This document shows positions 7,748-17,526 of a stretch of 64,000 nucleotides of DNA, one piece after another. Under the pieces are notes generated by a model. It was not told where the DNA came from, made no database searches, and saw nothing but the letters and a program-made list of their open reading frames with translations. This stretch comes from JANXQZ01 sp038225555 (GTDB lineage Bacteria > Acidobacteriota > Terriglobia > Bryobacterales > Bryobacteraceae). The stretch spans positions 1-64,000 of the forward strand of contig JBBRRB010000009.1 of assembly GCA_038225555.1 (NCBI GenBank). Reading direction: 5' to 3'. Every line of letters begins with the position of its first letter. Within the stretch, counting starts at the first letter, position 1. A program made the position numbers and the translations under genes.

Positions 7748-8987
7748 GATCGCCGCGATCGATGCTCTCGAAATCTTAGACTCGCGCGGCAATCCGACCC
7801 TAAGCGTTACGGTTGCGCTGGCTGGCGGAGGCCTCGGGTGTGCACGGGTTCCCTCCGGAGCGTCGACTGGAAAGCATGAAGCCGTGGAACTGCGCGATGG
7901 AGATCCCAGGCGCTATCGCGGCAAAGGAGTCAGGAAGGCAGTCGCTCACGTTAGAGAACTTCTGGGAGCCGCCCTCGTCGGTGAGCGCTTCGACAGCCAG
8001 AGGGATCTCGATCATCGCATGATCGAACTGGACGGCACGCCGACCAAATCGAAGCTCGGCGCGAATGCCATTCTCGGAGTATCTTGCGCCTATGCCAGGG
8101 CGGTTGCGAATGCAGAGCGCATGCCGCTCTGGGCCTCGCTGCCTTCGGGCCTGGAGCCAAGTATGCCTGTTTCCATGGTGAACATGATCTCAGGAGGCCT
8201 GCATGCAGGTGGCTTGATCGAAGTGCAGGATTTCCTGGCGGTGCCGCACGGGTTCAACTCCATCGCGGATTCACTGGAAGCCTTGGTGGAGATTCATCTT
8301 GCGACCAAGGAGTGGCTGGAGCGGAAAGGGTATCGTCTGACCGGTGTCGCGGACGAGGGCGGCTGGGGACCCGCTCTACAAAGCAATGAACAGGCGCTCG
8401 AAGCTCTTACGGAGTCAATCGCCGGAGCGGGCTTGGAGAACAAGGTCTCGATCGCGATCGACGTAGCGTCGTCTCACTTCCGGGTAGGCTCCAATTACCA
8501 CCTCAACAGTGAAAGGCGCACTCTGAACCGCGACGAGATGATCGATCTACTGGCATCCTGGGCCGAGCGTTACCCGATCGTCTCGATCGAAGACGGGCTC
8601 GATGAAGATGATTGGCAGGGATGGATCGCACTCACTCACAAGCTTGGAGAACAGGTTCAGCTCATCGGAGACGATCTGTTCACTACGAATCCGAAACGAT
8701 TGGCGCGAGGAATCGAGGTGGGCGCCGCGAACTCGGTCCTCGTGAAGATGAACCAGATCGGAACCTTAACGGAAACGTTCGAGGTGCTGCGCCTGGCGAG
8801 GGAGGCGGGCTACCGCGCGGTGATTTCAGCGCGATCCGGCGAAACCGAGGACAGCTTTCTAGCGGACTTGGCAGTGGCGTCCGGTGCGGGACAGATCAAG
8901 ATTGGGTCCATCACGCGTTCGGAGCGGCTGGCGAAATACAACCGGCTCCTTGAGATTGAGGCGCGCGAATTCGGACGTCCTACTTAA
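7740..8987 (+). CDS. eno: Enolase (phosphopyruvate hydratase), divergent active site
   Basis: The protein has 415 residues, slightly shorter than the usual 425-435. Enolase converts 2-phosphoglycerate to phosphoenolpyruvate. Family motifs are intact: ILDSRGNPT, RVPSGASTG, GANAILGVS, VADEGGWGP (general base Glu), Asp in IAIDVASSHF, Glu in SIEDGLDEDDW and Asp in LIGDDLFTTN for the metal, Lys in LVKMNQIGTLTET, and GQIKIGS. Two positions differ from canonical enzymes. The Glu of IQEF is Asp (VQDF; yeast Glu168), and the His of SHRSGETED is Ala (SARSGETED; yeast His373). It may be a functional subfamily or a paralogue. The gene overlaps the isomerase-like gene by 8 bp and converges with the RidA gene, with an 8-bp 3' overlap. 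Confidence 0.85.
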   Translation: MPEIAAIDALEILDSRGNPTLSVTVALAGGGLGCARVPSGASTGKHEAVELRDGDPRRYRGKGVRKAVAHVRELLGAALVGERFDSQRDLDHRMIELDGTPTKSKLGANAILGVSCAYARAVANAERMPLWASLPSGLEPSMPVSMVNMISGGLHAGGLIEVQDFLAVPHGFNSIADSLEALVEIHLATKEWLERKGYRLTGVADEGGWGPALQSNEQALEALTESIAGAGLENKVSIAIDVASSHFRVGSNYHLNSERRTLNRDEMIDLLASWAERYPIVSIEDGLDEDDWQGWIALTHKLGEQVQLIGDDLFTTNPKRLARGIEVGAANSVLVKMNQIGTLTETFEVLRLAREAGYRAVISARSGETEDSFLADLAVASGAGQIKIGSITRSERLAKYNRLLEIEAREFGRPT

Positions 8988-10086
8988 TGGCAACCACGGC
9001 GACTTTCACGCTATTTCCCGGCGGCATGGGTTGGACAGTCGTGCGCGTAGGAGAGGGTGGAAGAAACGCGAGCGCATACGCCTGGTTCATAGTCTTAAAG
9101 TTTTCGATATCGCCCAGGTAAACGGTATTCGCAACAGCGTGGGAGAGATTCGTCCCCAGAGCCTTCAGGCCAATATTCACAGTCTTCAAGACATCGGCCA
9201 CCGCCGTCCCGCCTTGAGCCGCACAATAGACTGTATCGCCAGCGGCTGCGCACCTGGTTTCTCCACCTGCCTCGTAGACGCTTTTCTGCTTTGTATCGCG
9301 CACCGCCACTCCAGTGATCCCAACAAAGACATCGAACGGCAGGGCGGAAACATCCACCAGTGAGATGGCGGCATGGGGAACCGCCGCGCGCAAGGCACGT
9401 TCGAGCAGGGTGCGGGGCATCTTGGGGGTGAAATAGGCGTTGAGGTATACCAGAGCCGAGCTGTCCGACTTTGCGGCGCTAAACATTTGCCGCAGGCGCT
9501 TCAGCGCGACGTCGATCTGCGCTTGAGGCTCCGGCGGAGTGGCATTTTTTTCCGAATCGCGGCCCAGGATTCCCGAGAGGAAAATGCGGTCAGGTGTCAG
9601 AATACCGGACGAGAGGGGAACTTGCGAATTGGCTCGGGTCATGTTGAGGGCGCTTCGAGAGCGGCGGTCGCGGATGGCGATGGCGCTGATCTCCACCGGA
9701 GTATCGAGCGGCATGCGCGCCACTCCCATCGTGGAGCGAGCTGGAAGAACATCGTGAAAGTAAGTAGCATACGCGGCGTTCATCGCAGCGTAGTTTCTTA
9801 TGTCGATGAGGTATGTGTGCGTGTAAACGATGTTGTCCATGCCGAGACCGGCGCGTTCCACGACGGACTTGATATTCTCGAGGCACTGGCGAGTCTGAGC
9901 GTCCACGCTGTCCGGGAGCTTGCCCGCGGCATCTCGTGCACCTTGTCCCGATACGTATAAGTAGTCCCCGGCCATGATCCCGGGACTGTATGGACCCACT
10001 AACTTCGTCCCGGCTGGAAACACCGATGTTCGCTCTACTGCGCATAGGCTAAATGTCAGCAGGAGTGCCAGGCAACAGGTTCGCAT
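8980..10086 (-). CDS. Exported protein with three tandem RidA-like domains
   Basis: The protein has 368 residues from ATG 10086. The longer frame to 10284 is rejected because MRTCCLALLLTFSLCAVERT is a clear signal peptide. Three RidA/YjgF/UK114-like units follow: one at about 25-140 (GPYSPGIMAGDYLYVSGQG to VEISAIAIRD), one at about 150-260 (LTPDRIFLSGILGRD to VFVGITGVAVRD), and one at about 265-368 (AAAGDTVYCAAQGG to SVKVAVVAIK). The second and third look degenerate. RidA proteins deaminate reactive enamines/imines as trimers, so one chain with three units could mimic a trimer. The Arg that binds substrate carboxylate is plausible in unit 1 (PARSTMGVARMP). Export outside the cytoplasm is unusual for RidA. 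Function is inferred only. Confidence 0.75.
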   Translation of the reverse strand: MRTCCLALLLTFSLCAVERTSVFPAGTKLVGPYSPGIMAGDYLYVSGQGARDAAGKLPDSVDAQTRQCLENIKSVVERAGLGMDNIVYTHTYLIDIRNYAAMNAAYATYFHDVLPARSTMGVARMPLDTPVEISAIAIRDRRSRSALNMTRANSQVPLSSGILTPDRIFLSGILGRDSEKNATPPEPQAQIDVALKRLRQMFSAAKSDSSALVYLNAYFTPKMPRTLLERALRAAVPHAAISLVDVSALPFDVFVGITGVAVRDTKQKSVYEAGGETRCAAAGDTVYCAAQGGTAVADVLKTVNIGLKALGTNLSHAVANTVYLGDIENFKTMNQAYALAFLPPSPTRTTVQPMPPGNSVKVAVVAIK

Positions 10087-10146
10087 TCTGGTCCAGTGTA
10101 CGCTATTTCTCGAAACTTCTTCCCTGCTTCGGTGATCATCATTATA

Positions 10147-10452
10147 ATGTCGGATGGGATGCAAAAACCCTACTGTCCCAGTTGCGGGTGGAGCGATCTT
10201 CGTCCATCCATGCCTCAGGGTTTTGTGGATGGAATGTTGAAGGCGATGCAGCTTGTGCCCGTCCGCTGCAACAGCTGCAGCCACAGGTTTTTCCGCTTCC
10301 GGCGCAATTGGGCGAAGGTGGTTGTGCCGCTGGTTGCGTGTTGCGTTTTGGCGCTAATCGCCGTCACCGCGCTCAACATTGGTCCCTTGGTCCGGCAAGC
10401 CAAGAGCGCCGTCAAGCCCCACGCAAAAACAACGTCAACACAGGCAAAATAA
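10147..10452 (+). CDS. Small zinc-ribbon membrane protein
   Basis: The protein has 101 residues from ATG 10147, with possible earlier GTG starts at 10096 and 10132. The N-terminal part has two Cys pairs, YCPSCGW and RCNSCSH, spaced to bind one zinc ion. One transmembrane helix follows (VVVPLVACCVLALIAVTALN, about 60-80), then a basic tail. The predicted topology puts the zinc ribbon in the cytoplasm. No family is recognised. It is divergent from the RidA gene with a 60-bp gap and convergent with the acyl-CoA dehydrogenase. The ribosome binding site is poor. Confidence 0.6.
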   Translation: MSDGMQKPYCPSCGWSDLRPSMPQGFVDGMLKAMQLVPVRCNSCSHRFFRFRRNWAKVVVPLVACCVLALIAVTALNIGPLVRQAKSAVKPHAKTTSTQAK

Positions 10453-10462
10453 CAAACCCGGG

Positions 10463-11632
10463 TTATTTGTAAGCGGCGATCCCAGTTACGCGTTCGCCGA
10501 TAACCAGCGTGTGGATATGATCCGTGCCCTCGTAAGTCTTCACCGTTTCCAGGTTGCACATATGACGCATGATAGGATACTCGTCCATGATGCCGTTGGC
10601 CCCCAGTAAGTCTCGGCTTAGCCGCGCGCACTCGAGCGCCATGTGGACGTTGTTCTTCTTCAGCATCGAAACATGCGCGGCTTCGAGTTTGCCCTGATCT
10701 TTGAGTCGACCGGCATGCAGCGCCAGCAGTTGCGCCTTCGTGATCTCGGTCACCATCCACGCCAGCTTCTCCTGTACTAACTGGTGAGACGCAATCGGCC
10801 GATCATCGAACTGCTTGCGCAGGATCGAATACTGGCGGGCTGTCTCGTAACAATCCATCGCCGCGCCTAGCACGCCCCATCCGATCCCGTAGCGGGCCTG
10901 TGTCAAGCAGCCGAGCGGTCCCTTCAGACCCTTGGCGCCAGGCAGCATCGAACTCGCGGGAACACGACAGTCCGAAAACGCGAGGCTCGATGTCACCGAG
11001 GCGCGCATCGACATCTTTCCGTGAATTTCGGAGGCGGAGAATCCCGGCGTTCCCTTCTCCACTAAAAAGCCGCGGATGCCCTCTTCGGTCCGGGCCCAAA
11101 CCACCGCGACATCGGCGACCGATCCATTCGTGATCCAGGTCTTCTCGCCGTTAATAACCCAAGCGCCCCCATCGAGCTTGGCTTTAGTTTGCATGCCCGC
11201 CGGATTCGATCCAAACCCCGGCTCGGTTAGGCCGAAACAGCCCAAAGCCTCGCCCGATTGCAGTCTAGGAAGCCAGCGCTCCTTCTGCTCGTTGGAACCA
11301 TAGGTCAGGATCGGGTACATTACCAAAGCGCCTTGGACGGAAACAAAGCTGCGCAAACCCGAATCGCCGCGCTCCAGTTCCTGCATGATGAGACCATACT
11401 CGACGTTGCTCATCCCGGCACACCCATACCCTTCTAAATTGGCACCCAAAAATCCCAGCCGTCCAAGTTCCGGGATCAACTCTTTCGGAAAGCGTCCCTC
11501 TCGAAAACAGTCCCGGATTACCGGGACAACTCGATCCTCAACAAACTGCCGGGAGGTTTGCCGGACCAGTAGTTCCTGTTCGTTCAATAGAGAATCAAGG
11601 AGGAAATAATCCACGCCTGCGAATCGAGCCAT
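10463..11632 (-). CDS. gcdH: Acyl-CoA dehydrogenase, glutaryl-CoA dehydrogenase type
   Basis: The protein has 389 residues. It is a FAD-dependent acyl-CoA dehydrogenase that most resembles glutaryl-CoA dehydrogenase, which oxidises and decarboxylates glutaryl-CoA to crotonyl-CoA in Lys/Trp and aromatic degradation. Evidence: SGLRSFVSVQGALVM (Arg that binds the distal carboxylate in GCDH), LGCFGLTEPGFGSNP, WITNGSVADVAVVWAR, TQARYGIGWGVLGAA, and the catalytic Glu in TYEGTDHIHTLVIGERVTGI. The length is typical for the bacterial enzyme. It is transcribed alone, converging with the zinc-ribbon gene. Other short-chain acyl-CoA substrates cannot be excluded. Confidence 0.85.
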   Translation of the reverse strand: MARFAGVDYFLLDSLLNEQELLVRQTSRQFVEDRVVPVIRDCFREGRFPKELIPELGRLGFLGANLEGYGCAGMSNVEYGLIMQELERGDSGLRSFVSVQGALVMYPILTYGSNEQKERWLPRLQSGEALGCFGLTEPGFGSNPAGMQTKAKLDGGAWVINGEKTWITNGSVADVAVVWARTEEGIRGFLVEKGTPGFSASEIHGKMSMRASVTSSLAFSDCRVPASSMLPGAKGLKGPLGCLTQARYGIGWGVLGAAMDCYETARQYSILRKQFDDRPIASHQLVQEKLAWMVTEITKAQLLALHAGRLKDQGKLEAAHVSMLKKNNVHMALECARLSRDLLGANGIMDEYPIMRHMCNLETVKTYEGTDHIHTLVIGERVTGIAAYK

Positions 11633-11654
11633 TGCTCTAATTCTAACCGCCGAA

Positions 11655-11849
11655 TTAGGCCAGCTTTCTCACGAAGCGCGCCGGGAGCGTGAGAAGAGCC
11701 CAAATCAACTCCAGTACCCCCGTGACTGCGACCCCCACGATTCGGAAGGGAAGCAGGATCAACCAGATGAGCGGATACAAAATCAGCGCGATGATCGCAA
11801 CCGGCCAGCAGAAAACCAAGAGCAGGCAGAAGACGAGTAGTTTAAGCAT
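11655..11849 (-). CDS. Small hydrophobic membrane protein
   Basis: The protein has 64 residues and is almost wholly hydrophobic, with two likely transmembrane segments (LLVFCLLLVFCWPVAIIALI and a segment around GVAVTGVLELIWALL), rich in Trp, Pro and Leu, and a basic end (RFVRKLA). A GGAG ribosome binding site precedes the ATG. No family is recognised. It lies 22 bp upstream of the acyl-CoA dehydrogenase start and may be cotranscribed with it from a promoter near tRNA-Gly. Confidence 0.55.
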   Translation of the reverse strand: MLKLLVFCLLLVFCWPVAIIALILYPLIWLILLPFRIVGVAVTGVLELIWALLTLPARFVRKLA

Positions 11850-11900
11850 GGAAGCTCCACCGGTATGTACGAGTTAGCCGAGGGGAAAGTTCGGAAAGGA

Positions 11901-11976
<76 letters not shown>

Positions 11977-12187
11977 ATGAGCGGAACTTCCATTGTCGCG
12001 CGGTCTCGAAGCCCGTGTCAATGGTACTCAAAGCGACGCGGGTTCCGGGATTCCTCAACATGCGATAACACAGACGTTTACAGGTTATTCATGCGGTATT
12101 CACGCAAGTCTAAATGACATTTAATCGCCACTCTGTTTTATGCAATTTGTTGAAAACAATAGTCAAAGTAGCACCCTACCAACTCGC

Positions 12188-12215
12188 TTGCGGGGGGATA
12201 TATTTGTGCTAGACT
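12188..12215 (+). promoter_or_regulatory. Candidate dnaA promoter with extended -10
   Basis: TTGCGG (12188-12193), a 16-bp spacer, and TGCTAGACT with -10 TAGACT (12210-12215) preceded by the extended-10 TG. The predicted leader is about 140 nt and would contain the DnaA boxes. The match is moderate. Confidence 0.4.
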
Positions 12216-12308
12216 GACTTTGCCCCATCACAGATAGGCTTTTTTAAATGCCTGTGAAGAGCCTGTCTAACCGTCGGTTCAATCCAGAATCGGAACGAAA
12301 AGTGTCGA

Positions 12309-12340
12309 TTTTCCACAGGTTGTGGAAAATGCGTGGATAA
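12309..12340. promoter_or_regulatory. Cluster of three DnaA-box-like sites
   Basis: TTTTCCACA (12309-12317) and TGTGGAAAA (12321-12329) form a perfect inverted pair around GGT. CGTGGATAA (12332-12340) reads TTATCCACG on the other strand. Each has one mismatch to the consensus TTATCCACA. They lie 20-50 bp before the dnaA ATG, a usual place for autoregulation and origin recognition. Confidence 0.65.
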
Positions 12341-12360
12341 CGTGTGTCTATAGATAACCA

Positions 12361-13665
12361 ATGAACCCCTGGGATAAGATCAAGCAGTTGCTGGGAGCCA
12401 AGATCAGCAATGCAGCGTACGACAACTGGCTGACGAAGACCTCCTTTGAGCGGGAGGATGGAGGCGTGCTCTGGGTCTCGGTGCCTGATGAGATCACGAA
12501 AGAGTGGATGCAGCAGGAATATGCCAGCGAAGTTTGGTCGGCGATTCGGGAGCTGCGGTTGCCTCTGCAACAGGTGGTTTATCAAATCGCCTTTTCGCCG
12601 CAAATTTCCGAGCGGACGCGGAATGATGGCGAGGTCGCATTTGCGCCTTCCATCAGCCTGAATCCTAGATTCACGTTCGATTCTTTTGTCGTGGGCTCGT
12701 GCAACCAGTTTGCCCACGCCGCGGCCCAGGCCGTCGCCTCGAGGCCCTCCAAGACATACAACCCGCTGTTCATCTACGGCGGAGTGGGAATGGGAAAGAC
12801 GCATCTCATGCACGCCATCGGCAAGTCGCTGATGGATCACTACGCGGGCATGAAGATCGTTTTCACGTCCAGCGAGCGATTCATGAACGAGATGATCACC
12901 TGCATTAAGCTCGACCGGATGCAGGTCTTTCACCGGCACTACCGGTCCGCGGATGTGCTGATGGTGGACGACATCCAGATCATTGGCGGGAAGGAGCGGA
13001 CGCAGGAAGAGTTTTTCCATACCTTCAACGAGTTGTTCGAGCACCAAAAGCAGATCATCATTTCGAGTGATTCGCCGCCGAAGAATACGCCGGGATTAGT
13101 CGAGCGCCTGCGCTCGCGCTTCGAGTGGGGACTGATGGTGGACGTGCAACCGCCCGATCTGGAAACCAAAATGGCGATTCTCGACAAGAAAGCCGAGCAA
13201 GACGGGGTGCGCCTTCCGGAGGACGTCCGGATTTTCGTCGCTACGAAGACCAAGTCGAATGTTCGAGAACTCGAAGGCGCGCTGGTGAAGCTGATCGCTT
13301 ACTCGTCGGTTACGGGCTCTCCGGTGACCCTGGCCATGGCACAGCAAGTGTTGAAGCACCTGACTCATGGCACGGAGCGAAAAATCACGATCGAATCCAT
13401 CGTCAGGGCAGTAGCCGAGCGGCATAACTTGCAGCCGGCGCAGCTTAAAGCCAAGAGCAACGAGCGCAGGATCGCCTATCCGCGGCAAATCGCAATGTAC
13501 CTGATCAAAGACCTCACCGCGGCTTCGCTGCCCGAGATCGGACGCGCTTTCGGAGGCAAGCATCACACGACGGTGTTGCACTCGGTTCAGAAGATTGAGA
13601 AGCTGCGCCATAAGGACCCGGATTTGAACAGCCTCATCCACAGTCTAACCGATACAATTCATTAG
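12361..13665 (+). CDS. dnaA: Chromosomal replication initiator DnaA
   Basis: The protein has 434 residues, somewhat short through a reduced domain II. Domain I (1-80) starts MNPWDKIKQLLGAKIS. The AAA+ domain III has Walker A GGVGMGKTH (140-148), Walker B VLMVDDIQ (199-206) and the RERMQ-like arginine-finger region. Domain IV has the DNA-binding helix-turn-helix with AYPRQIAMYLIKDLTAASLPEIG and GKHHTTVLHSVQKIE. DnaA-ATP binds DnaA boxes and opens oriC. No Shine-Dalgarno sequence is visible before the ATG. dnaN and gyrB follow on the same strand, the classic origin arrangement. Confidence 0.97.
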   Translation: MNPWDKIKQLLGAKISNAAYDNWLTKTSFEREDGGVLWVSVPDEITKEWMQQEYASEVWSAIRELRLPLQQVVYQIAFSPQISERTRNDGEVAFAPSISLNPRFTFDSFVVGSCNQFAHAAAQAVASRPSKTYNPLFIYGGVGMGKTHLMHAIGKSLMDHYAGMKIVFTSSERFMNEMITCIKLDRMQVFHRHYRSADVLMVDDIQIIGGKERTQEEFFHTFNELFEHQKQIIISSDSPPKNTPGLVERLRSRFEWGLMVDVQPPDLETKMAILDKKAEQDGVRLPEDVRIFVATKTKSNVRELEGALVKLIAYSSVTGSPVTLAMAQQVLKHLTHGTERKITIESIVRAVAERHNLQPAQLKAKSNERRIAYPRQIAMYLIKDLTAASLPEIGRAFGGKHHTTVLHSVQKIEKLRHKDPDLNSLIHSLTDTIH

Positions 13666-13788
13666 CCTTAAGGTCGTTTTCCACAGATGTTAGATAACTT
13701 ACTGGCCGGAAAACGAGGAAGAAGCTGCCGGGAGCGGGTTTTTGCAAGTTTCACAACCCTGCAACGCACAGCCTGCAGTAGCGCAAAG

Positions 13789-13814
13789 TCTCTAAATTTT
13801 GTATAATTTAGAGA
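13789..13814. repeat. 10-bp inverted repeat enclosing a TATAAT hexamer
   Basis: TCTCTAAATT, TTGTAT, AATTTAGAGA: a perfect 10-bp inverted repeat with a 6-bp spacer. The perfect -10 hexamer TATAAT (13802-13807) overlaps the spacer and right arm. No good -35 lies 16-18 bp upstream. It may be a dnaN promoter under operator or topological control, or an origin unwinding element. Confidence 0.6.
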
Positions 13815-13834
13815 GAATTCAACATTTCAACAGG

Positions 13835-13861
13835 CCCTATCAATAGGGTTCTTAAAAGAAC
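13835..13861. repeat. Two adjacent short inverted repeats upstream of dnaN
   Basis: CCCTAT-CA-ATAGGG (13835-13848) is followed directly by GTTCTT-AA-AAGAAC (13848-13861). Both have perfect 6-bp arms and 2-bp spacers and share the G at 13848. They lie 49-75 bp before the dnaN start and could be operators or origin structure. Confidence 0.5.
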
Positions 13862-13909
13862 TATATTTGGGTTAAAGAAAAGAAGAATAGGGAGACGGTC
13901 GAGAGCCCC

Positions 13910-15034
13910 ATGGAGTTCACCGTAAGCAAGGCCGATCTGGTTCGCGAGCTGAATCTATCGCAGGGAGTAGTCGAGAAGAAAACGACCATTCCAATCCTGT
14001 CCAATGTCCTGATCGAAGCTTCCGCCGACCGCATCACGCTGACGGCGACGGATCTCGAGCTGGGCATCCGCTGTTCCTGTCCGGCCAAGGTAAAGAAGCA
14101 AGGGTCAGGGACCATCCCGGCCAAGCGGCTGCTCGATTATGTCCGCTTGCTGCCTGACGCCGATGTAGACGTTAAAATCCAGGAGAACCATTGGGCGAGC
14201 CTGGTATGCGGGCGATCACGAACTCGGATAGCGGGAATCTCGCGCGATAGCTTTCCGGAATTGCCCGAGATGCCCGAGGAGTTGGCCCAAATTCCGGTTA
14301 GCGTCCTGGCCGCGATGATTTCGAAGACGATCTTCTCGATTTCGGCAGAGGAATCCCGCTTCACTCTGAACGGAGGACTGCTGCTCTTGAAGAGCACCGG
14401 ACTCGTGATGGTGGCAACAGACGGGCATCGTCTGGCAATGGTGGAGGCGGACTTGCCTCTCCCTTCGATTGCGACCACCTACCGGGCCCTGCTCCCTCGC
14501 AAGGCGATGGCGGAAATCCTGAAGCTGGGCAACGACAGCGGGGCCGACGCGATGCTGCGCTTCTCAGGCGACGAGAACCATCTCTTCTTCAAGCTGGGCG
14601 AGAGGCTGCTGCTGAGCCGGAGGATGACCGGGAATTTTCCAGACTTTGAGCGCGTCCTACCCAAGGAGCATCCGCATTTCGTCACGCTCGACCGCGATGA
14701 GTTGCGGGGCGCGATCGAACGCGTCAGCCAGTTCGCCGACGAGCGGTCGCGGGCCATCCGCGTGCGTTTTGCGAGCGGCGAAGTCCAGATCCACTCGTCT
14801 CTGTCGGAGACGGGGGAGAGCGAGGAAGCGCTGACCTCCGATTACGACGGCGAGACCGTTCAGATCGGTTTCAACGCCGGCTACATGCTCGATTTTCTGC
14901 GGGCAGTCGGCGAGAAGCAGGTCTCGTTCTATTTCCGGGATGCGAATAGCGCGGGCGAGATGCGTCCGGTGGCAGCAGAGGGAGCGGCGGTCAATTATCA
15001 GTATCGGTATGTGGTGATGCCGATGCGGATCTGA
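13910..15034 (+). CDS. dnaN: DNA polymerase III beta subunit (sliding clamp)
   Basis: The protein has 374 residues, the normal length. DnaN dimerises as a ring that holds the replicative polymerase on DNA. Family features: MEFTVSKADLVRELNLSQGVVEKKTTIPILSNVLIEA, ATDLELGIRC, GTIPAKRLLDYVRLLPD, SRMTGNFPDFERVLP-like (RRMTGNFPDFERVLPKEHP) and the C-terminal YQYRYVVMPMRI. A GGGAG motif about 15 nt before the ATG serves as a weak ribosome binding site. It lies between dnaA and gyrB on the same strand; gyrB follows after 31 bp, so the two may be cotranscribed. Confidence 0.96.
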   Translation: MEFTVSKADLVRELNLSQGVVEKKTTIPILSNVLIEASADRITLTATDLELGIRCSCPAKVKKQGSGTIPAKRLLDYVRLLPDADVDVKIQENHWASLVCGRSRTRIAGISRDSFPELPEMPEELAQIPVSVLAAMISKTIFSISAEESRFTLNGGLLLLKSTGLVMVATDGHRLAMVEADLPLPSIATTYRALLPRKAMAEILKLGNDSGADAMLRFSGDENHLFFKLGERLLLSRRMTGNFPDFERVLPKEHPHFVTLDRDELRGAIERVSQFADERSRAIRVRFASGEVQIHSSLSETGESEEALTSDYDGETVQIGFNAGYMLDFLRAVGEKQVSFYFRDANSAGEMRPVAAEGAAVNYQYRYVVMPMRI

Positions 15035-15065
15035 AGAGAATTTTAAGGAACCGGCAAACGAAAGA

Positions 15066-17501
<2,436 letters not shown>

Positions 17502-17526
17502 ATAATGGCGGTTGAGCAAGTTTTCT

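Larger units (their letters stand above)
11977..12360 (+). other. Gene-free dnaA upstream region, candidate origin part
   Basis: These 384 bp hold no gene. The stretch from about 12110 to 12215 is AT-rich (ACATTTAATCG, TTGTTGAAAACAATAG with a TTGTT/AACAA inverted repeat). The last 55 bp before dnaA carry three near-consensus DnaA boxes. Loose matches also occur at 12084-12105 (TTATTCATG, GTATTCACG). The tRNA-Gly promoter must also lie here, on the other strand. The features fit a DnaA-controlled promoter and possibly part of oriC. Confidence 0.5.
13666..13909 (+). other. dnaA-dnaN intergenic region with inverted repeats, candidate oriC element
   Basis: These 244 bp are partly AT-rich. A DnaA-box-like TTTTCCACA lies at 13677-13685, and another, TCATCCACA, lies inside the dnaA end at 13634-13642. 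Three inverted repeats follow in close order: 13789-13814, 13835-13848 and 13848-13861. Such spacers between dnaA and dnaN often contain the unwinding element in bacteria. Confidence 0.55.

Noticed and set aside
10087..10284. N-terminal extension of the triple-RidA protein to 10284
   Set aside because: It would bury a clear signal peptide at 10086 and overlap the divergent zinc-ribbon gene.
12244..13047. Long minus-strand frame of 267 codons opposite dnaA
   Set aside because: dnaA is certain on the other strand; this is a mirror frame caused by high GC and codon bias.
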